A DNA stretch of 64,000 nt from Heliopora coerulea (taxonomy: Eukaryota > Cnidaria > Anthozoa > Scleralcyonacea > Helioporidae). The notes beneath the pieces were generated by a model. That model saw nothing but the letters and a program-made list of their open reading frames with translations, was not told the DNA's origin and searched no databases. Made by a program: the position numbers and the translations under genes. Where the stretch lies: the NCBI GenBank assembly GCA_030142905.1, contig JASJOG010000082.1, forward strand, positions 1,332,001-1,396,000, in the 5' to 3' direction. The number at the start of each line of letters is the position of its first letter. Positions within the stretch are counted from its first letter, which is position 1. Below, piece by piece: positions 31,128 through 43,469 of the stretch.

Positions 31128-31967
31128 ATGTCAGACACAGACTTTAATAAGGTGGAGAAGATACTAGAACGTGCCCTAAAGCTAAAATCTCCCACTGTGA
31201 ATTTAAGCCACCATAATCTGACAGTTCTACCTGGCTGTCTTTGTAAACTGGGCGATCTTAAAGTGTTGTTATTGAACGACAACAAAATTATCATGCCTCC
31301 TGCCGAACTTTTATCGCTGAAGAATTTGCAAGAACTGTCTTTAGATCATAATCAACTAACCCTGTTGCCTTCTGGATTTGGCCAGCTCAGCAACCTTAAA
31401 ATGCTTTCTTTGAGCCATAACAGTCTTGGGTTTCTTCCCTCTGAATTTGGGAAACTCAAATGCCTCACCGAGTTGTGGATTGTGAACGTACAACTAATAT
31501 CCATACCACCAGAAATATGTTTACTTGAAAGACTTCAAAAGCTTGGAGCTGGAGAAAACGCAATTCCAACCCTACCGGAACAATTTTCCAACCTCAAAGC
31601 CCTGAAATGGTTAAGTTTGGTAAAAAATCAAATCTCTAGACTGCCAGATAACTTTCACAAATTGGAGAATTTGACATATTTGGACCTTAGTTTCAATAAG
31701 TTGAACCAAATTCAGGAGTGTTTATGGAAGATGAAAAAGCTTTCCTGCTTGAGTTTACAACATAATGATATTCATCTTGGTTCTGGAGATAATTTAAAAG
31801 GATTTGACAACTTGAAATTACTAGATCTCCGATATACAAAGGTCACTGAGATTCCAGGACATCCCTCACATTTAGATGTGATTATAACTGAGAATAATAC
31901 AAAAGAGGAGCATTTTACATGTGAGAATCATAGTATCCATGGTCGAAGAGGAAGAAAAAAGTTTTGA
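31128..31967 (+). CDS. Leucine-rich repeat protein (279 aa)
   Basis: Starts MSDTDFNKVEKILERALKLK; this ATG is preferred to upstream in-frame codons because a compact N-cap helix precedes the first LRR. About ten LRRs of 23 residues follow the LxxLxLxxNxLxxLPxxxxxL pattern, for example LKVLLLNDNKI, LQELSLDHNQL, LKMLSLSHNSL and LTYLDLSFNKL, like the Ras-suppressor/SHOC2-type class. No signal peptide or transmembrane segment is seen, so it is probably an intracellular binding scaffold. It ends in a basic tail, HGRRGRKKF. I cannot match it to a named LRRC family. It is an intronless coding frame, though further exons upstream cannot be excluded. Confidence 0.88.
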   Translation: MSDTDFNKVEKILERALKLKSPTVNLSHHNLTVLPGCLCKLGDLKVLLLNDNKIIMPPAELLSLKNLQELSLDHNQLTLLPSGFGQLSNLKMLSLSHNSLGFLPSEFGKLKCLTELWIVNVQLISIPPEICLLERLQKLGAGENAIPTLPEQFSNLKALKWLSLVKNQISRLPDNFHKLENLTYLDLSFNKLNQIQECLWKMKKLSCLSLQHNDIHLGSGDNLKGFDNLKLLDLRYTKVTEIPGHPSHLDVIITENNTKEEHFTCENHSIHGRRGRKKF

Positions 31968-31986
31968 TAAAGATTTTTCCCAACTA

Positions 31987-32536
31987 CCATAAAAGCTCTA
32001 TTGAGCCCTCCCTCTCTATTAAACCCTCCTCTCCACTTAGCTCCCTTTTAGGAGGTTAAAAATTAAATAAGCCTCCCTCTTTTAAGCACCGCAAACAATA
32101 TACAAACAAGTTGAGGTTGTAAACAAAACAAGTAATTTGAAGCAGCTTTAGAAAGTGTATATTTTATTCCTTAACATGACTTCCCTGACATTTAGTTTCA
32201 TGTGAGCTAATTTCAATTTTTCTTCTTTTCAAGTTCAGTTTTTAGTATAAGTATAAGCTTCTTTGCATGTGGCTTGTCGGCATGACATCTTGCAATGAAG
32301 TTCCCTAGAGCAACTAGTCCATCTTCAAGCATTTAAACACAATGTAAATGGCATGTGATTTTAAACTTTTATTATGGAAATTAAATATGTACCAGGTATG
32401 TGTATACCCATCAAAGAACAGCACTGTGTCAGTTTTTTTTAATTATAAGTCCCCATCTCTATTTAGCCCCCCCCCCCCCCTCTACAAGGTTAAAAATTAA
32501 ATAAGACCCCCAGGGGGTTTAATAGAGCTTTTATGG
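31987..32536. mobile_element. TA-flanked MITE just after the LRR stop codon
   Basis: The ends CCATAAAAGCTCTATT and AATAGAGCTTTTATGG are perfect inverted repeats flanked by TA on both sides (31,985-31,986 and 32,537-32,538), as in Tc1/mariner-type elements. Subterminal GTTAAAAATTAAATAAG occurs twice. It begins 19 bp past the stop, so it probably forms part of the 3' UTR. Confidence 0.88.
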
Positions 32537-32539
32537 TAT

Positions 32540-34015
32540 CTTAGTCAACTTACTCCTTGTTGACTGGTTAATCATCTTTATTTTTTGTTTATTGTGCTCT
32601 TACAAAACTGTATTAATGCATCCAGAAGTCCTGTGTAGACAGTGGGTGACATTGCTGAACCTGGAAAATTTCTAGGAATGAAGCATTCATTATCAGTGAT
32701 TTCTTCAAACTATTTTTTCATTATTCCATTCACAGTGAAAGGTAGAAACCTACAGATTGTTTTGCTGGCATTTGAGACCAGTGTGTTGAAGATATTGCAA
32801 GTTTGAAAATATGTAGGCAGTAGAGCACATGTCAGCTATCTTAAACATTATCTTAAACATTACAGTATAACAGCCTTGGCTAGCTTCAACCCCCTGCCAC
32901 AACACAACTGCTATAACTTTGTGATACCAAGGATTTGTACAACCAGTACTAGTTTCTATGGTATTGGTGTTTGGTACAAGTATTTGTATTGGTCAGTACA
33001 ACCACATTTTAGCACTAGTAGGCAGTGATAATTGGCATGGACTTGAAAGTCTAGTATTGGGGTACATAGCAATAAATTGATTTATTTTTATTCATTCATG
33101 TTTATTTTTATTCTTTTTTATCTTTTAGATTATTAACAATTTGAATTATTGTGATTGATTTTGGTATTCATATTATATTTGATAATGACCAATACCCATG
33201 TTAAAGTACCCAGGGATAGATCCCGTATTGAAACTAAAGATATATATTGATTTGGTACATGGTAGTGGTATCAGCTGACACCAGACTTCAAAGTCTGGGA
33301 TTTAGTTTTGAAATTATAAATGTGGAAGTACCCAAATAGTACACTACATACAGTATTGTATATTCATTGTCTTATTGATGAACTGTTTTTCATCTCTACT
33401 GTGTTCTGGGGGTTGTATATTTTAAGTTAATGTCTTAGTTTCACCAATGTTTTTCAGAGATGATAGTTTTCCATATGGCATTCTGGTTTTAATTACCATC
33501 CTGTAAGAAAGAAACTGTAAAATGTTGATGGCAAACTTTTCTTATTGCATTGAATTTTGGCCCCAGGTCCAAGATTAGGAGTTTTCTGGTACATTTCCTT
33601 GCTGAAATAATGCTAATTTAGCCCTCCCAATTCTCTTTAGGAATTATGGCAGTATTTTAATGGAATATAGATGACACAGCTTCAGGCATTTGTACAACTG
33701 ATTTTAGAGTAAATACTGTATTATTAAAAATATTTTATCAGTCAGCAAATGTCAATTTACTTTAAATGCAGTATTTTGTTGAAAGTTAAAATTGCCCAGT
33801 CCTGATAATTTAATTTCAGAGTCATCCACTGGGTAACATATGAACATACTAACATGAACAGAATATTTCAATTATTCTGTTCACATGTCTGTTGCCAAGA
33901 GCTTGCAGAGCACTTCTTGGTTAAATAAATTTTATTGTGGCTGGAAATATCACTTTCCTTTAATTTTGGATTTTTCCTTGATTATAAAAAATTCTGTATT
34001 GCAACATTTCAGCAA
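32540..34015. other. AT-rich non-coding stretch
   Basis: No supported gene; probably LRR 3' UTR and intergenic DNA with long T runs. Confidence 0.5.
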
Positions 34016-34034
34016 TATGAGGTAGCTTTAATTG

Positions 34035-34215
34035 AGATAATAATAATAATAATTATTATTATTATATTATATTATTATTATATTATATTATTATTATATT
34101 ATTATTACTATTATATTGTTGTTACTATTATATTATTAAATATTATTTTATTACATGTTTTATATTATATTATATTATTATTGTTATTATTATTATATTA
34201 TAATAATCACATTAT
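34035..34215. repeat. (ATT)n/(TTA)n microsatellite
   Basis: Imperfect ATT and TATT trinucleotide tract of about 180 bp at the left edge of the retrotransposon island. Confidence 0.95.
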
Positions 34216-34224
34216 TATCAGGCA

Positions 34225-37200
34225 GACCAAGCACTGGGAACAAAAATAGAAAACAAATCAAATTGGAGAAAAGATCATCGCAATTAAACAAGTGACATCG
34301 AGGATTGCAAACGAACTGTACATGTGGAAGATTAAGCTAAAAATGACTAAAGTCGAGAGGAGAAACTTGAGAGCAGAAACCTTGGGAGAGTCCAAGGATA
34401 TGCAGGTCTCGACAAAGGAGAGAGCATTTGAATGATAGCGTACTGCGAAAAGTACCTGGGACCATGGTAGGCAAGTACAGAAGCACCCTTGGACGGAGAG
34501 AGTGGAATAAGAGCTCGGAGTAAAGGTTACACAGGTGAAAAGGTTTGTCGTACTGGTCGAGGACGTAAGAAAAGTGGTGCGTAAGAAGAATTAGTCCCTT
34601 CCGGGGGTTGATGGGATCCAAAATTTCTGGTGAAAGAAGTTAAGGAGCCTCTGGGGCTACATGGCACATGCTTTCAACATAATAGACTGATATCAGTATG
34701 GTCTGTGAGTTCCGTCCAATAACTTGCCTGATAACGATTTACAAGATATTCACAGGTGTCTTGGCAAACTACATGGTTGAGCACGCACATCGGAATGGTA
34801 TGTGGGATGAGAGACAAATGGGAACAAGGAGGGAAGTATTGGGTACAACTGACCATCTGCTGGTGGATAGATGTGTATTGGAGGGAGTTAAGGAACATAC
34901 CGGAATCTTTCCGTGGTACATTATGATTACAAAAAGGCGTGTGACAACGTGGAGCATACGTGGAGAGATATGGCTTTTGTGTGGTTCGGTTTCCAAGAGA
35001 GGAGTTGAACCTGATACGCACATTGAGGTAGACGTGGAAAATCAGACTTATATTCAGGAATGGGAAGGATTTGTTGAGGAGCCGTCTGATAAAGTTCAAG
35101 AAGGGGTTTCTACAAGGAGACAGTTGGTCACCAGTTGGCTTCTGTTTACGTGAAGTGCCTATTGGTATAATGCTTTCACAGACCAGTGGTTATCTTATGG
35201 GAACCCCAGGAGAGAGGGAGACTGTTCATTGATGACCTCAAGACGTACCAAAAAGGAAGAGAGAAACAAAAGCTTGTTCACGAAGCTCTCATTTGTTAGA
35301 GCTAGCATGGACTCTGGCGCTATGTACAGAGCATAGAAGTGTGCCGTGGCCTTTTATGAACAGGGGAAAGCTGCAGTCGCGTAGCCAGGAATTTGATAGT
35401 GCGGGGACAAGGGAGATTTTAGACAAATGCACCGACAAATATTAAGGAAAAATCAAAGTTAACGAAACCGAGGGCACGAGAAACTTGAAATTCGATAAAA
35501 GAGTAAATTATTTTTACTTTGCTAACTCTGGCTGGTATAATGGTATTAAACTTTGGAAATGATTCGGAAAAGTGCGCACATCACGTGAGCTATGATATAT
35601 ACCAACGTATTTTCTTTTTTGGTTATCATTGCTACCACAACCACTTCATCCTGAGGGTTGACGGGACCTGTTATTTTTGTTAGTTAAAAAACAACAAAAC
35701 AATTCCTCACGAACATTTTGAATTGAACGTCTTTCCTGCATTTAACTTTCGCCGCAGCTTATCTAACAATTTTTTAATTTGATAATTCAAACGCAAACGG
35801 AATCCGCGACAGACAAGCTTCATGTACCGACAAATGTACTAGATATACCGACAGACCTAGTCAGGACGAAAAGTGGAGGGCAAATACACCCCCCCCCCTC
35901 CCCCTTGGCTACGCTAATGGAAAGCTTGTTGACTGCGAGGGACTTAAGTTGGGTGAAGAGGAAGTGAGGGCCATGAAACCGAAAGATACAAACAAGTTCC
36001 TTGACATTGAGGAGGGTGAGGGCATTGCCAAGAATGTTGTCCTTGCTCATAATGTGGAGGAGATGGACCAGAGGTTGGAGAAGCTCCTGGCGCAAGAGCT
36101 GAATGAGCGGAACCCGATTAAGGCAATTAATGCACGTGTCCTGCATGTAATCGCGAACACGATGAATGTATGCACTTTTACTACAGGAGAACTCAATGAA
36201 TTGCACATGATGGTCAAACGTGCATTAAGGAGACGCAGAATGCACGGACCCCGATTTTCAGATGAACGACTATACTTTGCGAAGGGAGCTCGGCGGAAGA
36301 GGACTCAAGAGTTGTCACGACATGTGTGAGGAAACGAATCTGGGAGTAGCTATTTACGTGTTTGAATCAAAATGTGATCACATGGAGATCGTAAAAACAA
36401 GAGAGTTTGACAAGGAATTCAGATCACTGTTCAGGGAGGCTTGCACTTTGGTGGAGAAGGGGGGTCTGATATAGAAGTTTCGGGATGGTCAAACATGGCT
36501 AGAGAATGTAGCACTGCAAGGAGGCTGGCAATCGATTTGAAGTAAAGTGAAAGGAGCCTATGTCCAGTCGAAGGGGAAGAAGCGCTGTGAACAGTATAGA
36601 CGAAAAGCTTATCAAAGTTTTGTGTGGAGGAATCAACATGTCGAAACACATCTTTCGCTAAAGAGAACAAATACGCCGGAAGAGGTGGTTGGTGTCATAG
36701 CAGTGATGGAGTAGATGGTGGAGACAACGTATCACATCGCAGAAACGGGTAGACATGTTGATAGTGTTATATGCTGGATATATGGACAATACCAAGAAAC
36801 AGTACTGCACTGGTTGGCAGGTTCCTGTAAACTAGCTGCACATGAGTATCTTACTGGGCATGATTAGGCTCTGATGGTGTTTGAAGATATAAGAATAGAA
36901 TACTGCGTAGACAGTGATAAATAAGGTAAAAAGTTAAAAGGTTTATAAGTTCCGTGAGATTCTTTGAGATCAGTCACGACACGGGCACGACAAGAAGGGA
37001 TACTTGGGAAAGATTAATTCTGGTATCGACTGAGGTGGGATCGAGGTAGTGTGTTGGAAACAAATACCACGAGATTCAAATGGAATTTTAAATAGCCAAC
37101 TGTGACCGCAGTGCAGCACCGAAGATCAGATTTAACAGTCAAATATGGAAATGAGAAGAGGATTGTTCTAGCTGACATGACCTGTCCGAAAGAGGAGAAT

Positions 37201-37565
37201 GTGGAAGCTAATGAGTAGGAGAAGAAGATGAGGTACCAACAATTATGTTACGAATTACGAACGCAGTCACTAGGTTGGCGAGTGGAAATCGTGCCTCTAG
37301 TCACTGGCTGTCTTGGGAATGTGCGAAGCCTCCATGATGTTATAGGCCAATGCATAAAGAGTGAAAGAGTACATTGGATTGCAAGCGAAATGCAGCTTGT
37401 TGTATTAATGCATCGAGCTGAGACAATAGTACGAACGATAAGGAACGTCTTGACAACTATGTAATCTATGATGTCTGTTATGACTTACAAATACGCAAAT
37501 TTTGACTTTTATATGTCGCTCGTTTTAGAGGACTATGTTGGACCCTAGTCGAACATCGGGCTGAG
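34225..37565 (+). mobile_element. Decayed R2/R4-type non-LTR retrotransposon (element 1)
   Basis: Frames shift repeatedly, but the RT order is readable: FRPITCLITIYKIFTGVLAN near 34,710, a DYKKACDNVEHTW-like block near 34,925 in another frame, and FIDDLKTYQK near 35,235 matching the xxDDLK catalytic box. A thumb-like region (NERNPIKAINARVLHVI) lies at about 36,100. A zinc-knuckle-like stretch with VLHWLAG is near 36,800 and an endonuclease-like tail (VLADMTCPKEENV) near 37,170. The frame breaks show it is dead. Its 3' side runs into an (AAT)n tract. Confidence 0.82.
35373..35918. mobile_element. 546-bp insertion with 8-bp target duplication (hAT-like MITE)
   Basis: GGAAAGCT occurs at 35,365-35,372 and at 35,919-35,926. 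The ends carry inverted GCGTAGCCAGG and CCTTGGCTACGC. It interrupts element 1: the RT-derived frame before it (CAVAFYEQGKA) resumes after it at ESLLTARD-like sequence. Eight-bp duplications are typical of hAT elements. Confidence 0.8.
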
Positions 37566-37604
37566 TAACAACCTATGATAATGATACTGATAATAATAAT
37601 ACTG

Positions 37605-37643
<39 letters not shown>

Positions 37644-37645
37644 GC
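37565..37645. repeat. (AAT)n microsatellite
   Basis: About 80 bp of AAT units with ACTGAT interruptions, between the 3' end of element 1 and the 3' end of the opposed element 2. Confidence 0.95.
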
Positions 37646-37806
37646 AATAATAAAATCTTTATTGAGAATCTATCAGTTAATCATACAATTAAAAAGTTGT
37701 TTCAATTGAAGAGAAGATTAAAATGTACCAACTTAAAAACTGTTCATTTACCTTTCATTATATTAAAAATTTATATATATTAATTATAATTATGTATACA
37801 TAAAAT

Positions 37807-39400
37807 TTAAAAAACTCCTAAGCGGCTCTCTGTATAGCCCAGTTCAATGTTTGCATCTAGAGCCAAGTTTGAAACCGAGCGAGTACCTCTTATTGCCATC
37901 ACAGCTGATCGTATCAAGGCAAAAGATAACGTGCATCGCATCCACGCAAGAGTTACACCATATTCTAGCTTTCGCTTCTGTGCAAGTAACTCGGCTAAAC
38001 GTTTGTAGGCAACGGTTGTCTCTTTTCCCATTCCGCCCGTTGTTGAGAACACAAGTGGAGTGAACACAGCATATTCCACTTCCCTGATCCTGTCCCCATA
38101 CTCCCTCTTCTTCGCCATCTCATGTTGTCTATAGAGTGCTGGGATACTGGTACTTCGGTAGCTGGACGCGTTTGGGTGAAAAACCCTAACATCAAAAAAT
38201 GCATCTTGCTGCCTACTCCAGAATCCCTTTGCTTTAACATCTAACCTTGCTTCATCTTGCTTGTTGGCCGTGCGTGGTAGTATGATTTTACCTGAGAGTG
38301 GTTGAAGCTGTGGTTCTCTTTCTACATCAGGACATACTTCCGTCAGCCACTGGGTTGTTATATCTCTAATCTCGTTATGCCTTACAATTGGCAGTCCACC
38401 ATAGAGGTATATCATGGCATAGTCTGTTGAAAAAACTTTTCCACATTTACAATGATGGGATACGTTTTTCAACTGCCATCCATATCGTAAGTTAAGCGCA
38501 TCACGGAATTCCCCTTTATTTAAATTGAAACCATGATCTTGTAATGGCAATACCGACAACCACGACGATGATCCTTTCTCACGAAGTAGATCCATCATTC
38601 TTTGCTTTGGTATAGACAGGCTTTCTCTAGTTTCTTGAACCACGCTTTTAATTTCCTGTTGCTTTAACCGACGCAAGTCTGTCTTGATAGATTGTAGTTG
38701 CGGTTTATTAAAGGATTCCTTCTGTTGAACAATGTCTTTTAGTGGTTCACTGATCTTTTGTGAAGCAAGGTATTCTCCACTTGCACTGGTTATCGGGTTG
38801 ATGATATTTAGACCACCATGACGAATAGGCAAAGAGAGAAGTCTCCTTTCATCAGGATTGCACTGACTTCTACCAGTTAATGCAGGGATAAAGGTTTGAT
38901 TGATCACATCTTCTAATGGCTGTAATAGTGTCTCAACATCTTCAATTCTCCGCATTATGTAACGCCATTTTCCCATAATGCATTGGGTCAAGGCAGCATA
39001 CGCAGATTGGGGATAACGATCTGCCATCTTAGAAAGATTCTCAATTTCCTCAACAAAATCTTGGACTTTGTTCGATGTGTATTCATCAGCAAAATGTGTT
39101 GAACTTATCGTTGAGCCAAGCATGTCATGTCCTTCGGTTGTTACTTTAATTCCTGTTCCTTCAAATACTTTAATTGCTTCCACTTGGAACTGTGGCTTAA
39201 CAATGAGATGTGTTTTATTTGCATTCGGATAATATCCCATCCGTGGGCCGACGGTTGGTAGACACTGCCACCACTTTCTTAATGGATTGATTTTTCCACC
39301 ACCTGTAGAATCATCGGCGAACCATACTTGTTTCACACTTGGCTCATCTGATCTCAATCTTCGAATTAAGGGTGTTACAGCTAGAGCGTACATTGCCAGC
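37807..39400 (-). mobile_element. 5'-truncated LINE-like reverse transcriptase ORF (element 2)
   Basis: A 552-codon minus-strand frame is open to 39,465, but its first 20 or so codons are just the (TAA)n microsatellite. Real protein starts about residue 23 with SVKQVWFADDSTGGGK, the RT FADD catalytic box, so fingers and most of the palm are missing. Then come GYYPNANKTHLIVK, TSNKVQDFVEEIE, LQPLEDVINQTFIPALTGR and the C-terminal CKCGKVF, GGLPIVRHNEIRD and FFDVRVFHPNASSY blocks. I recall this as a widespread cnidarian RT type with a zinc-like and PD-(D/E)XK-like end. The frame is intact, so the insertion may be young. Confidence 0.85.
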
Positions 39401-39404
39401 AATA

Positions 39405-39407
39405 ATG

Positions 39408-39461
<54 letters not shown>

Positions 39462-39480
39462 GCAATAATAATAATAATAA
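39405..39480. repeat. (AAT)n microsatellite between elements 2 and 3
   Basis: About 75 bp of nearly pure AAT. Element 2 begins at its left edge on the minus strand, and element 3 begins at its right edge on the plus strand. Confidence 0.97.
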
Positions 39481-39624
39481 TCCTGCAGTGGGAGGGGACA
39501 GACCCTGGTCTCAGCCTCTCAATGGGGATGACGTCCCTTCGGTCCACTAGCCCCAGGTCGCAGGTGGCAACTGTGAGCAACCTGGTATGTCCCCAACTAT
39601 GGGTTAAATAGCTTTAATTCTGTA

Positions 39625-40818
39625 ATGAAAAAAATAAGAAGCAAAAACAATTCATGCCGCATCACTCGTCGCGCGGATAAACAAGGAGTGCGTCCACCAG
39701 GGAGAGACCAGCCTGGCGTCGAAAAGTCGACTACTGGAATATCCCCTCCTCACGATGATCCTGTGGTACACCAAAACAGGGACAACCCCGAATCTGGCCC
39801 ACTGGACCCACCATCCAACCAAAATATAAATAAAACAAAACCAAAACGACTAAAATGGTCAAAAGAGGAGTATAAAGAAGTCATGTCTGCCTATTATAAG
39901 GCACAACTAAACCCAACACAGCCAATTACGAAAGAATCATACAGACTTTGGAGACTAAACAATCCAGATGTAAGACCGGACTATGATGCTACATTACTAT
40001 CCAACATTAGGCGCTATATTGTTAAAAATAATAAACTTATACAACATGAACTAAACAAGTTACAAACAGAAGCGCAAAACCAGCTGCAAACAGAAACCCT
40101 TCACGACCCAACCTTACCTAGTGAAGAACCGGAAAACAATCCTCAAGTTAATCAACCAGATATTAGTGATGCTATCCCAACACAATGTGAAAACAATGTT
40201 GATCAGCAAGAAAAAGTGGACGTCTCCGCAAGACACTCCGAAATTGACACAAGTCAGGTTCCACCAACTGAAACCTTCTTAAGAGATGGAGAAAACAATA
40301 CCTGTAGGGGCCAATGTGACTCTGAAAACGATGCAAATGATGAAATAGTCGAAATAGCTGAGGAGATTATGAAAAGGTTCCACATTGTAAAAGATACTAA
40401 CATCAATGAGAGGGAGTCCCTTCCCAAGATTGCAAATAGTAAGAAAAACAGATCCATTATTGAAAAAGGGAATACAGCACTTGAACGGATCTTGCCAACA
40501 ATAAAAGAGAACGCAACATGCAAAATTACGGATTCAAATCATCTACTATACGCCACCGCGTATACCATCACGTCAGAATGCGGTATTAAAATTAAGAAAA
40601 GAGGAGCTAATACAAACGTCTACAAAAAACCCGCGTGGATTGAGAAGATCAATAAAGAGGTCAAAACAATGCGGAAGGACATTTCGTTTCTCGTCGAGTG
40701 CAGTAAATCGAATGTGAAGAAGATCAACAAGGTAAAAAGAATCAATTGCAAATATAACTTCAAGTCAAATGAAAGTTTGGACACCAAAATTGAGACCTTA
40801 AACAAAAAATCCAGTTGA
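39625..40818 (+). pseudogene. Element 3 polyprotein, N-terminal segment (397 codons)
   Basis: From an ATG, a hydrophilic frame with the Myb-like KWSKEEYKEVMSAYYKA block near residue 74, then a Glu/Asn-rich linker. It ends in a TGA that overlaps the next frame by 4 nt, so one frameshift separates it from the RT part. Confidence 0.82.
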
Positions 40819-42025
40819 AAGCAGTGCGGATCAGAAGGTTCACCAAACGAACAAATTTCTATGAGCAAAATAAGACTTTCCAGGAAAACACCAAAAAATT
40901 CCATAGGGAACTAAGAAAAAATCAGATTAAAGTCGAGGAAAATCCTTCTAGAGAAGAAATAGAAGAGTTCTTGAGCAATATCTGGAGTAACCCCAAAGAG
41001 TTCCGTACAAATGCAGAATGGGTAAAGGAATGGGAGCAGGCAAATGAGAAATTTGAAACCCAGAAATGGAAGGAGATCTATGAAGAGGACGTGAAAACTG
41101 CACTGAAGAAATCACATAAGTGGAGATCCCCGGGTATTGATAAATTACCAAACTTCTGGCTAAGCGCACTATCTAGCACACACAAAGACTTAGCATTTTT
41201 GCTCACAGATATTGTAAAGAACCCTGGAAACGCTCCAGCATGGTTAACGGAGGGGATTACATATCTCCTTCCAAAATCTGATGAGACCCAACATCCAAAG
41301 AACTACAGACCAATAACTTGCCTTTCTACCACTTATAAAACATTGACATCGATCTTAACCGACTGTACGTACACCTTTCTTGAAAACAACAATTTATTAC
41401 CAACAGAACAGAAAGGATGTAGGCGAGGCTTATGTGGATGCGAAGATCAACTTCTTATCGACAAAATGGTCCTGGAACATTGCAAGTCTAAAACCAAAAA
41501 CTTAAGCGTCGCTTGGATAGATTATAAAAAGGCTTTGACAGTATCCTACACGACTGGATAATCAAAGCAATGGAAATGCATAAGGTACCACCAGAAATTA
41601 CCAACTTTGTTAAAATTAGTATGAAAACATGGAAGACAACTCTTATTCTTAATCACGGTAATAGATCTATAACATCTAACAGCATTAGCATAAACCGAGG
41701 AATATTCCAAGGAGATTCATTCTCTCCACTCCTCTTCTGTATTGCCCTGTTTCCCTTGTCGAAACTTTTGAATGAATCGAATCGGGGACATAATATATTT
41801 GATCAAGTCATCACCCACCTCTTTTACATGAATGATCTCAAACTGTTCGCTAAAAATGACAGTGATCTCGACGACCTTCTCACCATCGTGAAAGACTTCA
41901 GCGACGACATAGGCATGGAATTTGGACTTGACGAATGCGCAAAAGCCAGCTTTAAACGTGGCAAGTTCTGTAAGGCGAGTAACATCAATCTGGATACAAA
42001 CACTAAGATCAGAAAACTAACATGA
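40815..42025 (+). pseudogene. Element 3 reverse transcriptase segment, frameshifted
   Basis: Two adjoining frames (40,815-41,561 and 41,570-42,025) carry RT motifs from KWRSPGIDKLP to GIFQGDSFSPLLFC and FYMNDLKLFAK. The first breaks in the YKKA block, consistent with a 1-nt loss in the following T run. The catalytic box has Asn for the first Asp. Confidence 0.85.
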
Positions 42026-42074
42026 GGTCTACAAATACCTTGGTATCAACGAAGGTGATGTTATCAAACTCACA

Positions 42075-43370
42075 GTGATGAAAGAAAAAATTCGTAAAGA
42101 ATGTTACAGGAGAGTTCGACTAATTCTTCAGTCGGAACTGAATTCCTCTAACAGAGTAAAAGCAATTAACAGCATTGCAGCTCCTGTTGTCACTTACAGT
42201 TTTGGAATCATAAATTGGAGCAAAACAGACGTGGCGAGAATAGATGCTAAAATACGCAAACTGTTAACTAAATTTCGTATGCACCACTCCAAATCAGATG
42301 TTGACAGATTGCATCTACCTCGCACTGATGGTGGACGCGGACTCAACCAACTCGAGATGGCTTATGAAACTACGCTGATCGGCCTTGGTAGATATCTCGA
42401 AACAACAACAGATCCCATGCTACAAGCCGTGTTGAAGTATGAAAAATCTAAGAAGAATTCCATAATAACCTTGAGTAGAAAACTGAGACATCGGTATGAT
42501 GTGCAACCAACAGTAGAAAAAGATCAACTTAAACCAACAGCTGCTGCCAAAACGCTGAAAGAACGGGGGAAAAAAGCTGGTTTAAATGCTCTTAAGGAAA
42601 CATGGAGAAATAAACCACTGCACGGCAAATACCTACAAAGACTAGAAGAAGCTGATGTTGACAGTAAATCCACACATCGTTGGCTTCAAGAGTCAGGTCT
42701 CAAAGCGGAAACCGAGGGTCTCTTGATCTCAGCCCAAGATCAGAGCCTCCCGACAAACGTCTATAGATCTAAGATAGTTAACGATGGTACAGACCCTCTT
42801 TGCCGCATCTGCAAAAAGTCAGATGAGTCGGTAGATCATCTCATAGCTGGCTGTCCTATATTAGCATTTAAAGAATATAAGGCTCGCCATGATCGTTTAG
42901 GCCAATACATTCACTGGAATGTGTGCAAGCATTATAACATCAAAGTCCCCGAGAAATGGTACGAACATCATCTTGTAGAGGTCACCAATGGAAAAGATGT
43001 GACAATTCTTTGGGACTTCACAGTTCACACAGACCGTACCACCACGGCCAATAAACCAGACATTGTTATCAAAGACTTCAAAGCAAGGACACGTCAAATT
43101 ATTGACATGGCAGTTCCCTGTGATTGCAACATTTCGACTGAAGAATATGATAAACTTCAGAAATATAAAGACCTGGAAATTGAGATCACCAGGATGTGGC
43201 ATCTAAACGCAACAACGATACCAGTCATCATGGGCGTACGAGGAATGATCCGAAAGGGAACTAGTAGGAATGTCGAGAGAATTCCGGGAAATAGCAAGCT
43301 TCAAGAACTGCAGAAGATTACTCTCATTGGTACTGCACATATACTTAGAAAAACATCTATAAGAACATGA
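42075..43370 (+). pseudogene. Element 3 C-terminal segment: thumb, CCHC and endonuclease
   Basis: 431 codons: KIRKECYRRVRLILQSELNS, then RMHHSKSDVDRLHLPRTDGG in the RT thumb/connection, the CCHC knuckle (CRIC..H....C near residue 240), and IDMAVPCDCNISTEEYDKLQ with NKPDIVIKD. The frame ends at a TGA at 43,368-43,370. Confidence 0.87.
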
Positions 43371-43469
43371 AAATTGGTCCAACTGGAGAATAGACTTTTA
43401 GAGCCCTCTCACTCTTGGACCCCGGTGGGGACCCGGTGTTTGGACAAGTATACATACAGTCAAATATAT

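Noticed and set aside
34674..35099. 141-codon minus-strand frame
   Set aside because: Antisense shadow of the element 1 reverse transcriptase.
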